A stretch of 64,000 bases of DNA from Brasilonema sennae CENA114 (GCF_006968745.1 NZ_CP030118.1:1-64000); one strand, 5' to 3'; shown: positions 9,347 to 18,570, counted from the first letter of the stretch. Made by a program: numbers and translations. Notes: generated from the letters alone by a model not told the origin.

Positions 9347-10306
9347 TTAATTCTTCAAACCTTTCTGATAAATTAAAAATACTGAACCAATTGGCCCAGG
9401 GTTTTCCACATAAATTTTCTTATTATAGTACAGCCCTGGAGACATTCCTCCATCAAATAACATTCCTTCTTGAATCTTGCCTAAACAGTTGTTGCGAGCA
9501 ATTCCTTCAAGAACATCATCAAGCATATCTGGTAAAAGCTCTTGATTAAGTTCAGATACTTGAATATCGGAATTTGCCTTCATATCATTGACGAGTAAAA
9601 TGACATAACCTTTATGAGTAATAGCTACAAGAGAGCGATTTCTTGCTTGTTTGCAAGCAAGTTCTCCTAAATCTTGACAAATATCTTTAAACTTGCCGTT
9701 ACGATAGAATCTACCATTTCCTCCTACTAAGTTATAGTTTAGATCATTATCCTTTCTTCTTCCTACTTGAAGAGTTACCTGACGCTGGTTTGGTTTAGCT
9801 GCTGATATACCGAATGAAGAACGTTTATTCTTAAAATCTCCTGAATATTCCACTCCCCGAGAAATGTTTAACCCTTGAGGTTTATTATTAGTATCGATGT
9901 AGTCCGCATTAATTCCTGCAATTGGTAGTTGCCCGTTTAATTTGGCATTTTCGTTACTGACGAGTTCATGAAATAATTTTGGTATATATTCTTGACGAAA
10001 TTTTCCTTTATTATCTTTTGCATAAAGCTGATGAGACAAACCCAGATTGACTTTGAAGTCTAAGGCTTCTGATTTTGGGTTAAAAATAATGACATGGTTA
10101 ATACCTTTTGTATCTCTTTCTCCCTGATTATTGGTTTTTAAGAATGCAAGACTGAATTTAGCCTTTTGCCCTAAACAAGTTTGAGACGCTTCACTTGATG
10201 CGTTGAAGTTAAGATATTTATACCCTGCTAAAAAACAGATAAAGATTATAGATATCCATAAGTAAATTCTTATTTTTTTATAAAAAAGACAAACTTGAGT
10301 CATCAT
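9347..10306 (-). CDS. Phosphodiester glycosidase (NAGPA/DUF2233 domain) protein
   Basis: The protein starts with a short cytoplasmic tail and one hydrophobic segment (IYLWISIIFICFLAGYKYL), so it is probably anchored in the membrane or exported. The rest matches the NAGPA domain, which in characterised members cleaves N-acetylglucosamine phosphodiesters or hydrolyses exopolysaccharide. Typical segments are PIAGINADYID, GGNGRFYRNGK, RNRSLVAITHKG and the glycine-rich MLFDGGMSPGLY near the C-terminus. It stands alone on the minus strand, bounded by repeats on both sides, and its substrate cannot be inferred. Confidence 0.8.
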   Translation of the reverse strand: MMTQVCLFYKKIRIYLWISIIFICFLAGYKYLNFNASSEASQTCLGQKAKFSLAFLKTNNQGERDTKGINHVIIFNPKSEALDFKVNLGLSHQLYAKDNKGKFRQEYIPKLFHELVSNENAKLNGQLPIAGINADYIDTNNKPQGLNISRGVEYSGDFKNKRSSFGISAAKPNQRQVTLQVGRRKDNDLNYNLVGGNGRFYRNGKFKDICQDLGELACKQARNRSLVAITHKGYVILLVNDMKANSDIQVSELNQELLPDMLDDVLEGIARNNCLGKIQEGMLFDGGMSPGLYYNKKIYVENPGPIGSVFLIYQKGLKN

Positions 10307-10390
10307 AAGTAAACAATTTCTCTAAAAAATTAAAACTTTACATCGATTTCAGGTGCCAAAAATTAAGGGGCAAACTCTTAGTCGATTAAG

Positions 10391-10514
10391 TATAGCAATC
10401 CTACTTGATTTGCTTGAAAGTGCCTGCGCTTTGCGCATAAGTCGTGCATCCTTAGATTACCAACTTTTTTTATCAGTCGGGAATCTTGTTGTTCAATGAT
10501 TTAGGATTGCTATA
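10391..10514. repeat. MITE-like element 1 (124 bp)
   Basis: Perfect 12-base terminal inverted repeats TATAGCAATCCT (10391-10402) and complement (10503-10514) bound a 124-bp non-coding segment. No transposase is present. It is the first of three different inverted-repeat elements in the 776 bases between the glycosidase and the kinase. Confidence 0.7.
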
Positions 10515-10651
10515 TCATGGCAATTTATAATATCAGGATTAAGAGGCGATCATGGTGAAAGAGGCGATGCTCCGGAAGAGCCGCCCCAAAAGGGCGATCG
10601 CATGATTGCGGGGGCTTTGCCCCATCGCTCTTGTATTCTGCAAAAACTATA

Positions 10652-10749
10652 TATAGCAGGGAACGCTTAACGCTTAACAGACTTTCAAGTCTATTGGTAA
10701 CCGTGTGTTCTCATTAGTTCGTGTCCTAATCTACCTGGCGACTGCTATA
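10652..10749. repeat. MITE-like element 2 (98 bp)
   Basis: Short inverted termini TATAGCAG (10652-10659) and CTGCTATA (10742-10749) enclose a non-coding core with a doubled CGCTTAA. The termini share the TATAGCA start with element 1, suggesting related ends. The region between elements 1 and 2 (10515-10651) has a G+C-rich hairpin with a HIP1 site but no gene. Confidence 0.55.
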
Positions 10750-10925
10750 CCTCAACACTTATAGAAACTTGCAAGAATATTTTACAGTACGAGGAGTTCC
10801 AAACATGATAAATTCTTTGTTACAGCGCTCACTTACAGAAAAAAACTTTACCAAAACATGAAATCTGTTTCACTATATAGACGTGGCAATCTGAACTAGG
10901 CTAAGCTAAGATACGATATCTAGTT

Positions 10926-11042
10926 ATACCAATTTTCTATGAATATGAGTTTAATCTTTCTTAAGAATTTTGTCTGGAAGGCTTACACACTTTGGTTGTT
11001 TATCACCAAAGATTAAGCAAAAGTTTAATCCAGAATTGGTAT
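10926..11042. repeat. MITE-like element 3 (117 bp) upstream of the kinase
   Basis: Nine-base inverted termini ATACCAATT (10926-10934) and AATTGGTAT (11034-11042) enclose an AT-rich segment ending about 60 bases before the kinase start. It may therefore supply or disturb the kinase promoter. Confidence 0.6.
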
Positions 11043-11103
11043 TGCGAAACTTGGTTGATAATTTAGATCTAAGTTAAAATCTTTGCCTAAACAAAAAAAT
11101 ATT

Positions 11104-13257
11104 GTGAGCTACTGCATGAACCCCTGGTGTCAACAGCGCCAAAATCCTAATTATGTGGAGTGTTGTCAAACCTGTGGGAATAACTTATTTGTAAATGAGC
11201 GATATCGATTAGTAAAACCGTTGCGCGAATTGCGCCAAGAACAATATAGCGAAGTCTTTGAGGTAGATGATCGGGGGACGCGAAAAGTCCTAAAGATTCT
11301 CAAAGAAGACGAGCCTAAGTTGATCGAAATGTTGCAGCGAGAAGCAAGCGTCTTGAGCACTCTCAAGCACCCAGGAATTCCTAGAATAGATCCGGATGGG
11401 TATTTCACCATAACTTTGACGCTTGACTACAGTTATAGGATATTGCACTGCTTAGTGCTTGAGAAAATTGAGGGGCAAAACTTATGGCAGTGGTTAGAGC
11501 AAAATCAACCAATTTCTCAAAAGCAAGCTCTAGTTTGGTTGCAACAACTTGTAGAAATTCTAGCTTTAGTCCATGAAAACAAACTTTTCCATCGGGATAT
11601 TAAGCCATCTAACATTATGCTCAAACCTGATGGTCAACTTGTGTTAATTGACTTTGGTTCTGTTAAATATGGCACAAAAGCTTACTTGAATAGTATACGC
11701 AAGGGTTTTGAAGGTACGATAATATTGTCATCTGGTTATACGCCTCCAGAACAAATCGAAGGCAAAGCTGTCAAACAATCGGATTTTTATGCACTAGGAC
11801 GAACTTTTGTCAACTTATTAACGGGCCGCCCTCCAAGTGCATTTGTTGAGGACTTGACAACAGGTCAGTTGATTTGGCGAGATAGGGCTCCTGAAATCTC
11901 AAAGCCATTAGCAGATTTAATTGATTCCCTAATGGCTGTATCTCCAAATAACAGACCTGAAAATACGCGGTTTATATTGCAAAGACTAGAAAAGATTAGT
12001 CGCGAAACTGATGAATTGATGCAAGCTATAGAGTCATCAATTCGTTCAAGTTTGTCACAACTGCCTCCACCGGTCAAATATTTTACAGAAAAAATTCTCA
12101 AAAAGAAACTTCAGCGGTTAGCCAAGCAAAGTAGAATTCCTAAAATAGCTCTTTACGGGCGTTCTGGAGCGGGCAAATCATCTCTGATTAATGCCATTCT
12201 GGGACGGAATGTTACTGAGGTTGGCTTAGCCAGAGCAACAACACAAGTCACTGAAATATACGATTATGAGCGCAACGGGTGGAAATTAAGATTCGTAGAC
12301 TCACGTGGTGTAGGTGACTCACGCGATCATGCAGCCTTTGAACAAGCCATTAACGAAGTCGTCCAAAACAAAGTAGATATCTTCTTATTTGTGATTCCAG
12401 CTGATGAGCGAGCATATGTGCCTAGCGATATTGATTTTCTCACTGAACTCAAATCAACGCACAAGCGAAAACATGGAATTGAACTACCAGTTATTTTAGT
12501 TTTAAATAAGATTGATCGAATTCAACCCACTTCGGAGTGGAATCCGCCCTATAACGTTTTTGACTCCCAGATTCGCGACGCCGAACTAAAAACAGCCAGA
12601 CAGCAAGCAAAGGAAGCAAATATTCGTGATTGCGTTATGGCGAGAATCACCGAGTACAAAACTCTGAGTTCAATGTATGTTCATGTTTGTACTTTATGGG
12701 ATGAGTACGACGATAAACGCTACAACGTAGAAGAACTCGCTCTACAAATATATAAATGTATTCCTGACGAAGCTGGTAAACAGGGCTTTGGAGGAGCAAC
12801 CGCCGCGATCGCACTCAAGAGAGCTGTTGCTCGGGACTATACATTTGTCGCCGCATGTTTGGCATTTATTGCTGGCTGGTTTCCTTTTGGTGAGCAAAAG
12901 GGAGTGTTGTCGATACAACGTCGCTTAGTCAGTATGATTGCCCAAATTGCTACTAACGCAGACCAAAGTAATGAAGCGGAAAAATTATTAAGACAATTAG
13001 GTGTTCAACAAGGTGATACGAAATCACATCTGTCTACGACATTGGCAATTGGTGAAGCGGCGATTCGTTATTTTATCGAGCAAGACAGCACTATCGAACA
13101 AGCCCAGCAGGCTTTTGCTGAAGAAAAAGAGCGGCGAGAACCAGAATTTCAAGAGGCACTCAAGGGAGGAACTAACAAAGTAGTCAGCAAACTGCGAGAG
13201 ATAGATCAAGAACTGTATGAGCGCTACGGTTTGCCGCGTATCTATGACGATGATTAA
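11104..13257 (+). CDS. Ser/Thr protein kinase fused to a GTPase domain
   Basis: This is a soluble two-domain signalling protein. It begins with a small zinc-ribbon-like cysteine cluster (CMNPWC and CQTCG), common at the N-terminus of cyanobacterial Pkn2-type kinases. A kinase domain follows (about 11200-12000) with intact HRDIKPSN and DFG motifs and the activation-loop segment GYTPPEQ. A GTPase domain starts near 12150 with G1 GRSGAGKSS, G3 DSRGVGD and G4 NKID. The C-terminal part is helical with one hydrophobic stretch (FVAACLAFIAGWFPF). I place the start at the GTG at 11104 (SYCMNPWC), which fits the family; a TTG at 11083 would add seven residues. It ends 12 bases before amt. Confidence 0.88.
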   Translation: MSYCMNPWCQQRQNPNYVECCQTCGNNLFVNERYRLVKPLRELRQEQYSEVFEVDDRGTRKVLKILKEDEPKLIEMLQREASVLSTLKHPGIPRIDPDGYFTITLTLDYSYRILHCLVLEKIEGQNLWQWLEQNQPISQKQALVWLQQLVEILALVHENKLFHRDIKPSNIMLKPDGQLVLIDFGSVKYGTKAYLNSIRKGFEGTIILSSGYTPPEQIEGKAVKQSDFYALGRTFVNLLTGRPPSAFVEDLTTGQLIWRDRAPEISKPLADLIDSLMAVSPNNRPENTRFILQRLEKISRETDELMQAIESSIRSSLSQLPPPVKYFTEKILKKKLQRLAKQSRIPKIALYGRSGAGKSSLINAILGRNVTEVGLARATTQVTEIYDYERNGWKLRFVDSRGVGDSRDHAAFEQAINEVVQNKVDIFLFVIPADERAYVPSDIDFLTELKSTHKRKHGIELPVILVLNKIDRIQPTSEWNPPYNVFDSQIRDAELKTARQQAKEANIRDCVMARITEYKTLSSMYVHVCTLWDEYDDKRYNVEELALQIYKCIPDEAGKQGFGGATAAIALKRAVARDYTFVAACLAFIAGWFPFGEQKGVLSIQRRLVSMIAQIATNADQSNEAEKLLRQLGVQQGDTKSHLSTTLAIGEAAIRYFIEQDSTIEQAQQAFAEEKERREPEFQEALKGGTNKVVSKLREIDQELYERYGLPRIYDDD

Positions 13258-13269
13258 GGATGATATATT

Positions 13270-14766
13270 GTGAAACTTGACAGAATATTGGAGTCTAAAC
13301 CAAAACTGAAAAAATTAAAGTGCAAAAAAAGCTGGCTGTCACTGAATTGGAAAATCTGTTTACCCTTGGCAGCTATAATTGTGCTGATTTTGAATTACGC
13401 CGCAGTTGCCCAAACTTCCACATCCGCAGTCAAACCCTCTCTAAGCTTAGAAGTAGGTGTAGACACGGTATGGGTGCTGTTCACTGGCTGTTTAGTGTTT
13501 TTTATGAATGCTGGCTTTGCAATGTTGGAAACAGGCTTGTGTCGCTACAAGAATGCCGTCAATATATTAGCTCAAAACTTCATTGTATTTGCAGTGGCGA
13601 CAGTGGCTTTCTGGGTAATTGGCTGTGCGCTTATGTTTGGGGACAACACAAATCCATTGTTTGGAACAAAAGGTTGGTTTTTTGATGGGACAGACCAACA
13701 GATGTTTAAATCCCTCAAGTCTGATGTACCTAAGTCAGCTCTATTTTTCTTTGAACTGGTTTTTGCAGGCATAGCAGCAACTATTTTCACTGGAGCGGTT
13801 GCTGAACGGATTAAGTTTATTGCATTTTTGACCTTTAGCTTTTTACTGATTGCGATTTGTTACCCAATTACTGGTCACTGGATTTGGGGAGGTGGTTGGC
13901 TATCCAAATTAGGATTTTACGATTTTGCCGGTTCGACTGTGGTTCATTCGGTTGGTGGTTGGGCTGCTTTAGTGGGAGCTTGGCTGTTGGGACCACGTTT
14001 GTACAAACTTGAATCATACGGTGCACCGATTTATCGCTATTTAAAAAACGGTAGCAACATTGCTATGCCTGGGCATAATCAGAGTATGGCTACTCTGGGG
14101 AGTTTTATTCTTTGGTTGGGCTGGTTTGGCTTTAATGCAGGCTCAACGCTGAAAGCTGATCCTGGTGCGATCGCTCATATTTTCCTCACAACCAACATGG
14201 CAGGTGCAACAGGTGGTATTGCAGCAACCCTGATTTCCTGGTGGCGCTTTGGTAAGCCTGAACTTACCATGATCCTCAATGGAGTCTTGGCAGGTTTGGT
14301 ATCGATTACGGCTTCCTCTGCCTTCGTGACCGTTCGTAGTGCGTTTTGGATTGGTCTGATTGCAGGAATCCTTGTGTTTTTCTCGGTACTTTTTATAGAC
14401 GCAAACTTAAAAATTGATGACCCAGTAGGTGCTATCTCAGTTCACCTTGTCAATGGTATCTGGGGGACACTAGCCGTGGGCTTATTTAGCGTCGGTATAG
14501 AAGATAAACTACGCAATAATGCTGTGCAATTTGCGCCTGGTCCAAAACCGGGATTATTCTATGGTGGGGGTTTAGAACAATTATTGATTCAGTTACTTGG
14601 CATAATCTCAGTGGGTATTTTCACATTTGTCTTCAGCGCTCTTGCTTGGTCAGCAATTCAAGCTACAGTTGGTCTGCGAGTTTCACCCCAAGCGGAACTT
14701 GATGGTTTGGATATTAGTGAGCATGACATGGATGGTTACCACGGCTTTGAGAAGAAAGAGGTGTAG
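13270..14766 (+). CDS. amt: Ammonium transporter
   Basis: Amt proteins form trimeric channels that take up ammonium across the inner membrane. The 498-residue product starts at a GTG with AAGGA upstream and has an N-terminal hydrophobic leader ending near NYAAVAQTS, then about eleven transmembrane helices. Family motifs include FFMNAGFAMLETGLCR, the signature region VVHSVGGWAALVGAWLLGPR and DDPVGAISVHLVNGIWGTLA; pore histidines lie in the latter two. No GlnB gene is adjacent. It follows the kinase-GTPase gene by 12 bases, so the two are probably co-transcribed, and no separate promoter or NtcA site could lie in that gap. Confidence 0.95.
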   Translation: MKLDRILESKPKLKKLKCKKSWLSLNWKICLPLAAIIVLILNYAAVAQTSTSAVKPSLSLEVGVDTVWVLFTGCLVFFMNAGFAMLETGLCRYKNAVNILAQNFIVFAVATVAFWVIGCALMFGDNTNPLFGTKGWFFDGTDQQMFKSLKSDVPKSALFFFELVFAGIAATIFTGAVAERIKFIAFLTFSFLLIAICYPITGHWIWGGGWLSKLGFYDFAGSTVVHSVGGWAALVGAWLLGPRLYKLESYGAPIYRYLKNGSNIAMPGHNQSMATLGSFILWLGWFGFNAGSTLKADPGAIAHIFLTTNMAGATGGIAATLISWWRFGKPELTMILNGVLAGLVSITASSAFVTVRSAFWIGLIAGILVFFSVLFIDANLKIDDPVGAISVHLVNGIWGTLAVGLFSVGIEDKLRNNAVQFAPGPKPGLFYGGGLEQLLIQLLGIISVGIFTFVFSALAWSAIQATVGLRVSPQAELDGLDISEHDMDGYHGFEKKEV

Positions 14767-14780
14767 CAAATCTTTAGTCC

Positions 14781-15257
14781 TTACTCAGGTATCTTACTTC
14801 CTCTATACATCAGAGGATTGGAAAATCTACCATATCTTTTTGCAATTTTTGATACAGATTCTTGCAATTTTGTCTGATTGGAGTCTGTGCTCTGGGACTC
14901 CTCATCTTTAAGTACAGCGTTCAACTTATCCACAGTGCGATTGATATCTACAAGTAGCATCCCTTCTGGAATCTTACTGGCTATGACTAGTAATAAAATA
15001 TCAGGGCTACAGGTGGTTAAAATCATATAACCGTCTGTACCTTTAACCGAAATCTGCTCAATCCCCTCCCATTGGACTTCCTTACGGGTGCGGTGAGCCA
15101 AATAAATCATCGTTCCCGCCATAATCAATGCGGAATCATCATCCATCCCAATTGTTGTGATCGGCTTACCCTCAGAATTCACAAGTGCTGTACCCTGAAA
15201 GCCCATCGTGTTACTAGCAAATTTTTTTAAAATTGCCTTAATCTCATCTATATTCAT
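14781..15257 (-). CDS. Roadblock/LC7 domain protein
   Basis: The 158-residue protein has the roadblock/LC7 fold, used in bacteria as a regulatory partner or GTPase-activating subunit of small Ras-like GTPases such as MglA. Recognisable segments are the N-terminal helix MNIDEIKAILKKFASN, the strand pair GTALVNSEGKPITTIG, and MIYLAHRTRKEVQWEGIEQI. The last 35 residues are polar and probably disordered. It is convergent with amt. No MglA-like gene is in the window, though the nearby kinase-GTPase fusion carries a GTPase domain; a functional link would be speculation. Confidence 0.82.
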   Translation of the reverse strand: MNIDEIKAILKKFASNTMGFQGTALVNSEGKPITTIGMDDDSALIMAGTMIYLAHRTRKEVQWEGIEQISVKGTDGYMILTTCSPDILLLVIASKIPEGMLLVDINRTVDKLNAVLKDEESQSTDSNQTKLQESVSKIAKRYGRFSNPLMYRGSKIPE

Positions 15258-15340
15258 AGCTCGCTATATGTCTGATTATGCTAGAGGATATCACTTTTTT
15301 GATGATAACCGAGCAAATTTTCGGACATTGATCGTCATAG

Positions 15341-15400
15341 CTTCTTGACATCCTCCCCGCGCTAACCTGGAGTACCAGGTATAGCCGGAGATTCCAAAGA
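15341..15400. mobile_element. IS200/IS605-like element end (relic)
   Basis: The sequence CTTGACATCCTCCCCG followed by a small hairpin (ACCTGG/CCAGGT) and GGAGATTCC resembles the subterminal hairpin end of IS200/IS605-family elements in cyanobacteria. No tnpA or tnpB is present, so this is a solo end or degraded copy. Identification is from motif memory only. Confidence 0.45.
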
Positions 15401-15493
15401 TTGCTCTTTATAGGCTACCAAGTCATTAGAGTGGACTACGCACCTTGCCTTTTTTACAGCAAAGTCTTTACACTGCTTACTTACCTTGAGGTG

Positions 15494-15598
15494 CTAGGCT
15501 ATATTCGCCAGAAGCGGACTTATTATAATACCGCCTTGAGGAGTACCTTGTTCGGTACTGTGGAATATCTCGGCTTCTACGTATCCTGCTTTTAGCCA
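15494..15598 (-). pseudogene. Relic of a group II intron reverse transcriptase/maturase
   Basis: Read on the minus strand from 15598, this stretch encodes 34 residues beginning WLKAGYVEAEIFHSTEQ and containing the hallmark GTPQGGII..SPLLANIA of group II intron-encoded reverse transcriptases, with one extra isoleucine. A TAG lies just before the tryptophan and another just after ANIA, so only the fragment around RT motif 4 survives. The YADD active-site segment is gone. The rest of 15258-15764 shows only short inverted repeats and the IS605-like end next door. Confidence 0.75.
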
Positions 15599-15764
15599 CT
15601 ATTTGATTAACTACTCTGTCGGGGATTGTTCCGATACGAAATAGAAGTGAACGAATGCGATCGCTTAGCTGGAGCATAGCGGCAGATCACTAGTGAGAAT
15701 AGGATATGAATTAGGAGTGATCACTTCAAAACTCATAACTCCTAACTCATAGCTATTATTTCAA

Positions 15765-16004
15765 TTACCAAGTTGGATCACTAAACAAATTTATCGTCAA
15801 CTCTTCGCGTCTTGGCGGTACTGCTGTAATGCAAGCACGAATGGTATGTCCATCCTCAACTTCCACACTGCAAGCGTGACATGACCCCATCAGACACCCA
15901 GTGGGAATAAACACGCCTGCTCGGTCTGCTACATCGAGCAGAGGTTCTCCCACTTCAGCATCAATTGTAACATCATCTGGTAGGAAGCGGACGCGAACAG
16001 TCAT
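15765..16004 (-). CDS. [2Fe-2S] ferredoxin-like protein
   Basis: This small electron-transfer protein has the plant-type ferredoxin cysteine pattern in TGCLMGSCHACSVEVEDG followed by a fourth cysteine in IRACI. The start is the ATG at 16004 (MTVRVRFLPDD); the in-frame TTG at 16019 would overlap the cobQ stop and is less likely. At 79 residues it is shorter than photosynthetic PetF (about 98). It lies 11 bases after cobQ on the same strand and is likely co-transcribed. Its redox partner is unknown. Confidence 0.88.
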   Translation of the reverse strand: MTVRVRFLPDDVTIDAEVGEPLLDVADRAGVFIPTGCLMGSCHACSVEVEDGHTIRACITAVPPRREELTINLFSDPTW

Positions 16005-16015
16005 GAAAACTACCC

Positions 16016-17494
16016 TCAAGGTAAATACGGTGTTAAGTCCAAATGGCGTTCAACTTCAGCAGCGATAGAGTCTAAAATATGCTCTCTTTGTTCCCGGTAA
16101 TTGGCAACTCCTGTTGGCAAAGATTTTAAACCCCGCTGTTGACGTAGACGATTTAACCAAGCACGTCTCCAAGGACCATTGTCGAAGATACCGTGGAGAT
16201 AAGTACCCCAGACCGATAAGCAATTATCCACCAAACCTAAATTAGCATCATCGAATAAAGTATGGTAATTTTCGGTTTCTGTGGGAGGAATTTCTATACG
16301 TGATCGCCCTTGATGAATTTCAAACCCGATTACGGGTAAGCCCATTTGTGGAAAATGCGAGTTAACTTGGCGTTGACGAGCGACTTTCTGTCCTGTGATC
16401 ACAGTTTTTATCGGTAATAACCCTAGTCCTTGATATCTACCTGCTTGTCCTTCAAGTCCCTCTGGATCGGCTATCATTTGACCTAATATTTGGTAGCCGC
16501 CACAGATGCCTAAAACTGTGCCACCTGCTGCGGCATAATGTTGAATTGCTTCTGCCATACCGCTTTTTTGCAGCGATATCAAGTCAGGAATTGTTGTTTT
16601 TGTGCCAGGAATAATCAGTGCATCAGGATGTCCCAATTCTTGCTTGGGACTAATATATTTTACCCCAACACTAGGTTCTGATTCTAGTGGATCAAAGTCA
16701 GTAAAGTTAGAAATTCTCGGTAAGCGGATGACACTAATATTGAGTTCAGCTTGAAATTTTTGTACTCTTTGTTCCAAAAGATCGAGGGAATCTTCCGCAG
16801 GATATAACTCTTCTAAGTAAGGGATAACACCGATAACAGGAATACCAGTGCGTTCTTCCAACCATTTTATTCCTGGTTCTAGGAGCGATCGCTGTCCACG
16901 GAATTTATTAATCACAATACCGCGAATTAAAGCGCGTTCTTCTGGTTCGAGTAACTCCAAGGTTCCCACAACATGGGCGAAAGCACCTCCTCTGTCAATA
17001 TCAACAACTAGTAGAGTTGATGCATTCAGGTATTTTGCTACCCGCATATTGGTTAAGTCTCGGTGCTTGATGTTAATCTCCGCAGGACTACCAGCACCTT
17101 CACAAACCAACAAATCAAATTCTGTACTCAGATGCTGTAGAGATTCTTCAATTGCCCGCCACCCTAGTTCAAAATATTGTTCGTAGTACTCTACAGCGCT
17201 AACTCTAGCCATAGGTTTTCCCTTGATAATGACTTGAGAAGTCATATCTCCTTGTGGTTTGAGTAAAATAGGATTCATTTCTATCCAAGGGACAACTCCC
17301 GCAGCCCAAGCTTGTACCGCCTGGGCGTAGCCAATTTCTCCACCATTAGCGGTCACATAAGCATTTAAAGCCATATTTTGACCTTTGAAGGGAGCCACTC
17401 GCCAGCCACGGCGCGATAGTATACGACAAATAGCTGCCGTTAACAGTGATTTCCCGGCGTGGGATGTTGTTCCCACTATCATAATTGCTTTCAT
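16016..17494 (-). CDS. cobQ: Cobyric acid synthase
   Basis: CobQ (CbiP) amidates the b, d, e and g side chains of adenosylcobyrinic a,c-diamide in cobalamin synthesis, using glutamine and ATP. The 492-residue protein has the N-terminal ATP-binding motif GTTSHAGKSLLTAAICR, the segment KGQNMALNAYVTANGGEIG and a C-terminal class I glutamine amidotransferase domain with the nucleophile cysteine in GICGGYQILGQ and a late histidine in THE-like GTYLHGIFD. A Shine-Dalgarno GGAGG precedes the ATG. No cobalamin riboswitch fits in the 66 bases upstream. Confidence 0.96.
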   Translation of the reverse strand: MKAIMIVGTTSHAGKSLLTAAICRILSRRGWRVAPFKGQNMALNAYVTANGGEIGYAQAVQAWAAGVVPWIEMNPILLKPQGDMTSQVIIKGKPMARVSAVEYYEQYFELGWRAIEESLQHLSTEFDLLVCEGAGSPAEINIKHRDLTNMRVAKYLNASTLLVVDIDRGGAFAHVVGTLELLEPEERALIRGIVINKFRGQRSLLEPGIKWLEERTGIPVIGVIPYLEELYPAEDSLDLLEQRVQKFQAELNISVIRLPRISNFTDFDPLESEPSVGVKYISPKQELGHPDALIIPGTKTTIPDLISLQKSGMAEAIQHYAAAGGTVLGICGGYQILGQMIADPEGLEGQAGRYQGLGLLPIKTVITGQKVARQRQVNSHFPQMGLPVIGFEIHQGRSRIEIPPTETENYHTLFDDANLGLVDNCLSVWGTYLHGIFDNGPWRRAWLNRLRQQRGLKSLPTGVANYREQREHILDSIAAEVERHLDLTPYLP

Positions 17495-17560
17495 TTCAAA
17501 CCTCCAGGAGATCCCTGCTGAATTCGGTATATAAATGAGAACCGCTATATACTCTTAATT

Positions 17561-17965
17561 CTAAAAGGGTAACCTAAACCAACGAAGAACGGCATTGTAT
17601 AGGTTGTCACTCCATGTAGAAGTCCGCCAAGATTTTGTTTGAAATTGTTCTACTATCTGACGACCAACAGGAGTGAGGCGGAAACTATCTGTAATTCCTT
17701 GACCATCTACTTCGCGCCGCAGAACACCCACTTGAATCAGCCACACAAGTGCATTATCTGCTACTAACTCGGAAAGAGAATGTTTAGTGTAGCCATTTTG
17801 CACACCAGTACTAGCAGTTATTTCACTTAATGCTACTCGACGGGAGCGCATTGTTTCAAACAAGCAAGGATTGAAGGGAGAACACACTAAGGCCCGTTCG
17901 GCTCGTTCTAGGGTACTGCGAGAATAGGTAAAGGTTTTCTGGTTTTGAGAATCAATACGAGGCAT
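17561..17965 (-). CDS. Small conserved cyanobacterial protein (Npun_F0494-like)
   Basis: The 134-residue protein resembles the cyanobacteria-specific family named after Npun_F0494; the assignment is from memory of its conserved core (RAERALVCSPFN, NGYTKHSLSELVADNALVWL, GVLRREVDGQGITDSFRLTP). The predicted fold is a winged-helix-like arrangement, but no DNA-binding role is established. It is upstream of cobQ on the same strand with a 66-base gap, so it may share a transcript. Confidence 0.7.
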   Translation of the reverse strand: MPRIDSQNQKTFTYSRSTLERAERALVCSPFNPCLFETMRSRRVALSEITASTGVQNGYTKHSLSELVADNALVWLIQVGVLRREVDGQGITDSFRLTPVGRQIVEQFQTKSWRTSTWSDNLYNAVLRWFRLPF

Positions 17966-18172
17966 GTTGTAAATTTGAATACTTTTTAGCTAAGAAAGAG
18001 GGGAGTTGAATTTTTAATAAGCCCATGGGCTTGTATGGATGAATCTCACACCTCGAAGCTGTGGGTGCATCAAAAAATATTAGCAAATAGTTAACAATAG
18101 CATACACTATGCAAGTCAACACAGGCAGGTGCGTTAACATCCTATTAATGTAAATCACATTACACAAAGCTT

Positions 18173-18526
18173 ATGGAACCAGATTCTCTACCAACTGAGG
18201 TGATTCTGACGCATTCACGTCAGTCCCTTGGAAGTATGAAACTTGATTGGGCACCACAACCTGGGAACTATGTTGACTTTGAAGGCAAAACATACGCAGT
18301 TTTAGAGCGCCGCCACCGTTATCAACTCAGGGCAGGGCGCTATCGTTTGCAAAAAATTGCTTTATACGTACAGTCCGCTATACGACCAAGTGAAAAAAGT
18401 CTTGTAGCAGGACGCTGGGTGATCGGCGATGCCACCTGCCGCTACAATGCTTGTTCAGAAATCATGCGCTGTGCGGTTAACCCAGATGGACCATGTGAAA
18501 CATGCCGCTACTACGAGAGTGCGTAA
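18173..18526 (+). CDS. DUF6464 family protein
   Basis: This 117-residue cyanobacterial protein has the features of DUF6464: an N-terminal beta-rich half (SLGSMKLDWAPQPGNYVDFEG, YAVLERRHRYQLRAGRYRLQ) and a C-terminal cysteine cluster CRYNACSEIMRC...CETCRY, likely to bind a metal. Function is unknown. The ATG follows a short AAGCTT leader without a strong Shine-Dalgarno. It is divergent from the Npun_F0494-like gene and convergent with fmt. Confidence 0.8.
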   Translation: MEPDSLPTEVILTHSRQSLGSMKLDWAPQPGNYVDFEGKTYAVLERRHRYQLRAGRYRLQKIALYVQSAIRPSEKSLVAGRWVIGDATCRYNACSEIMRCAVNPDGPCETCRYYESA

Positions 18527-18570
18527 GTGCTGAGTAAAGTAAAGGAAGTTGAGAAACAATCACTCATCAC

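Noticed and set aside
15401..15595. 64-codon open frame on the plus strand
   Set aside because: It is antisense to the reverse transcriptase relic, whose motif is clear on the minus strand.
17495..17560. Cobalamin riboswitch before cobQ
   Set aside because: Only 66 bases separate cobQ from the gene upstream, too few for the element, and no B12 box is seen.
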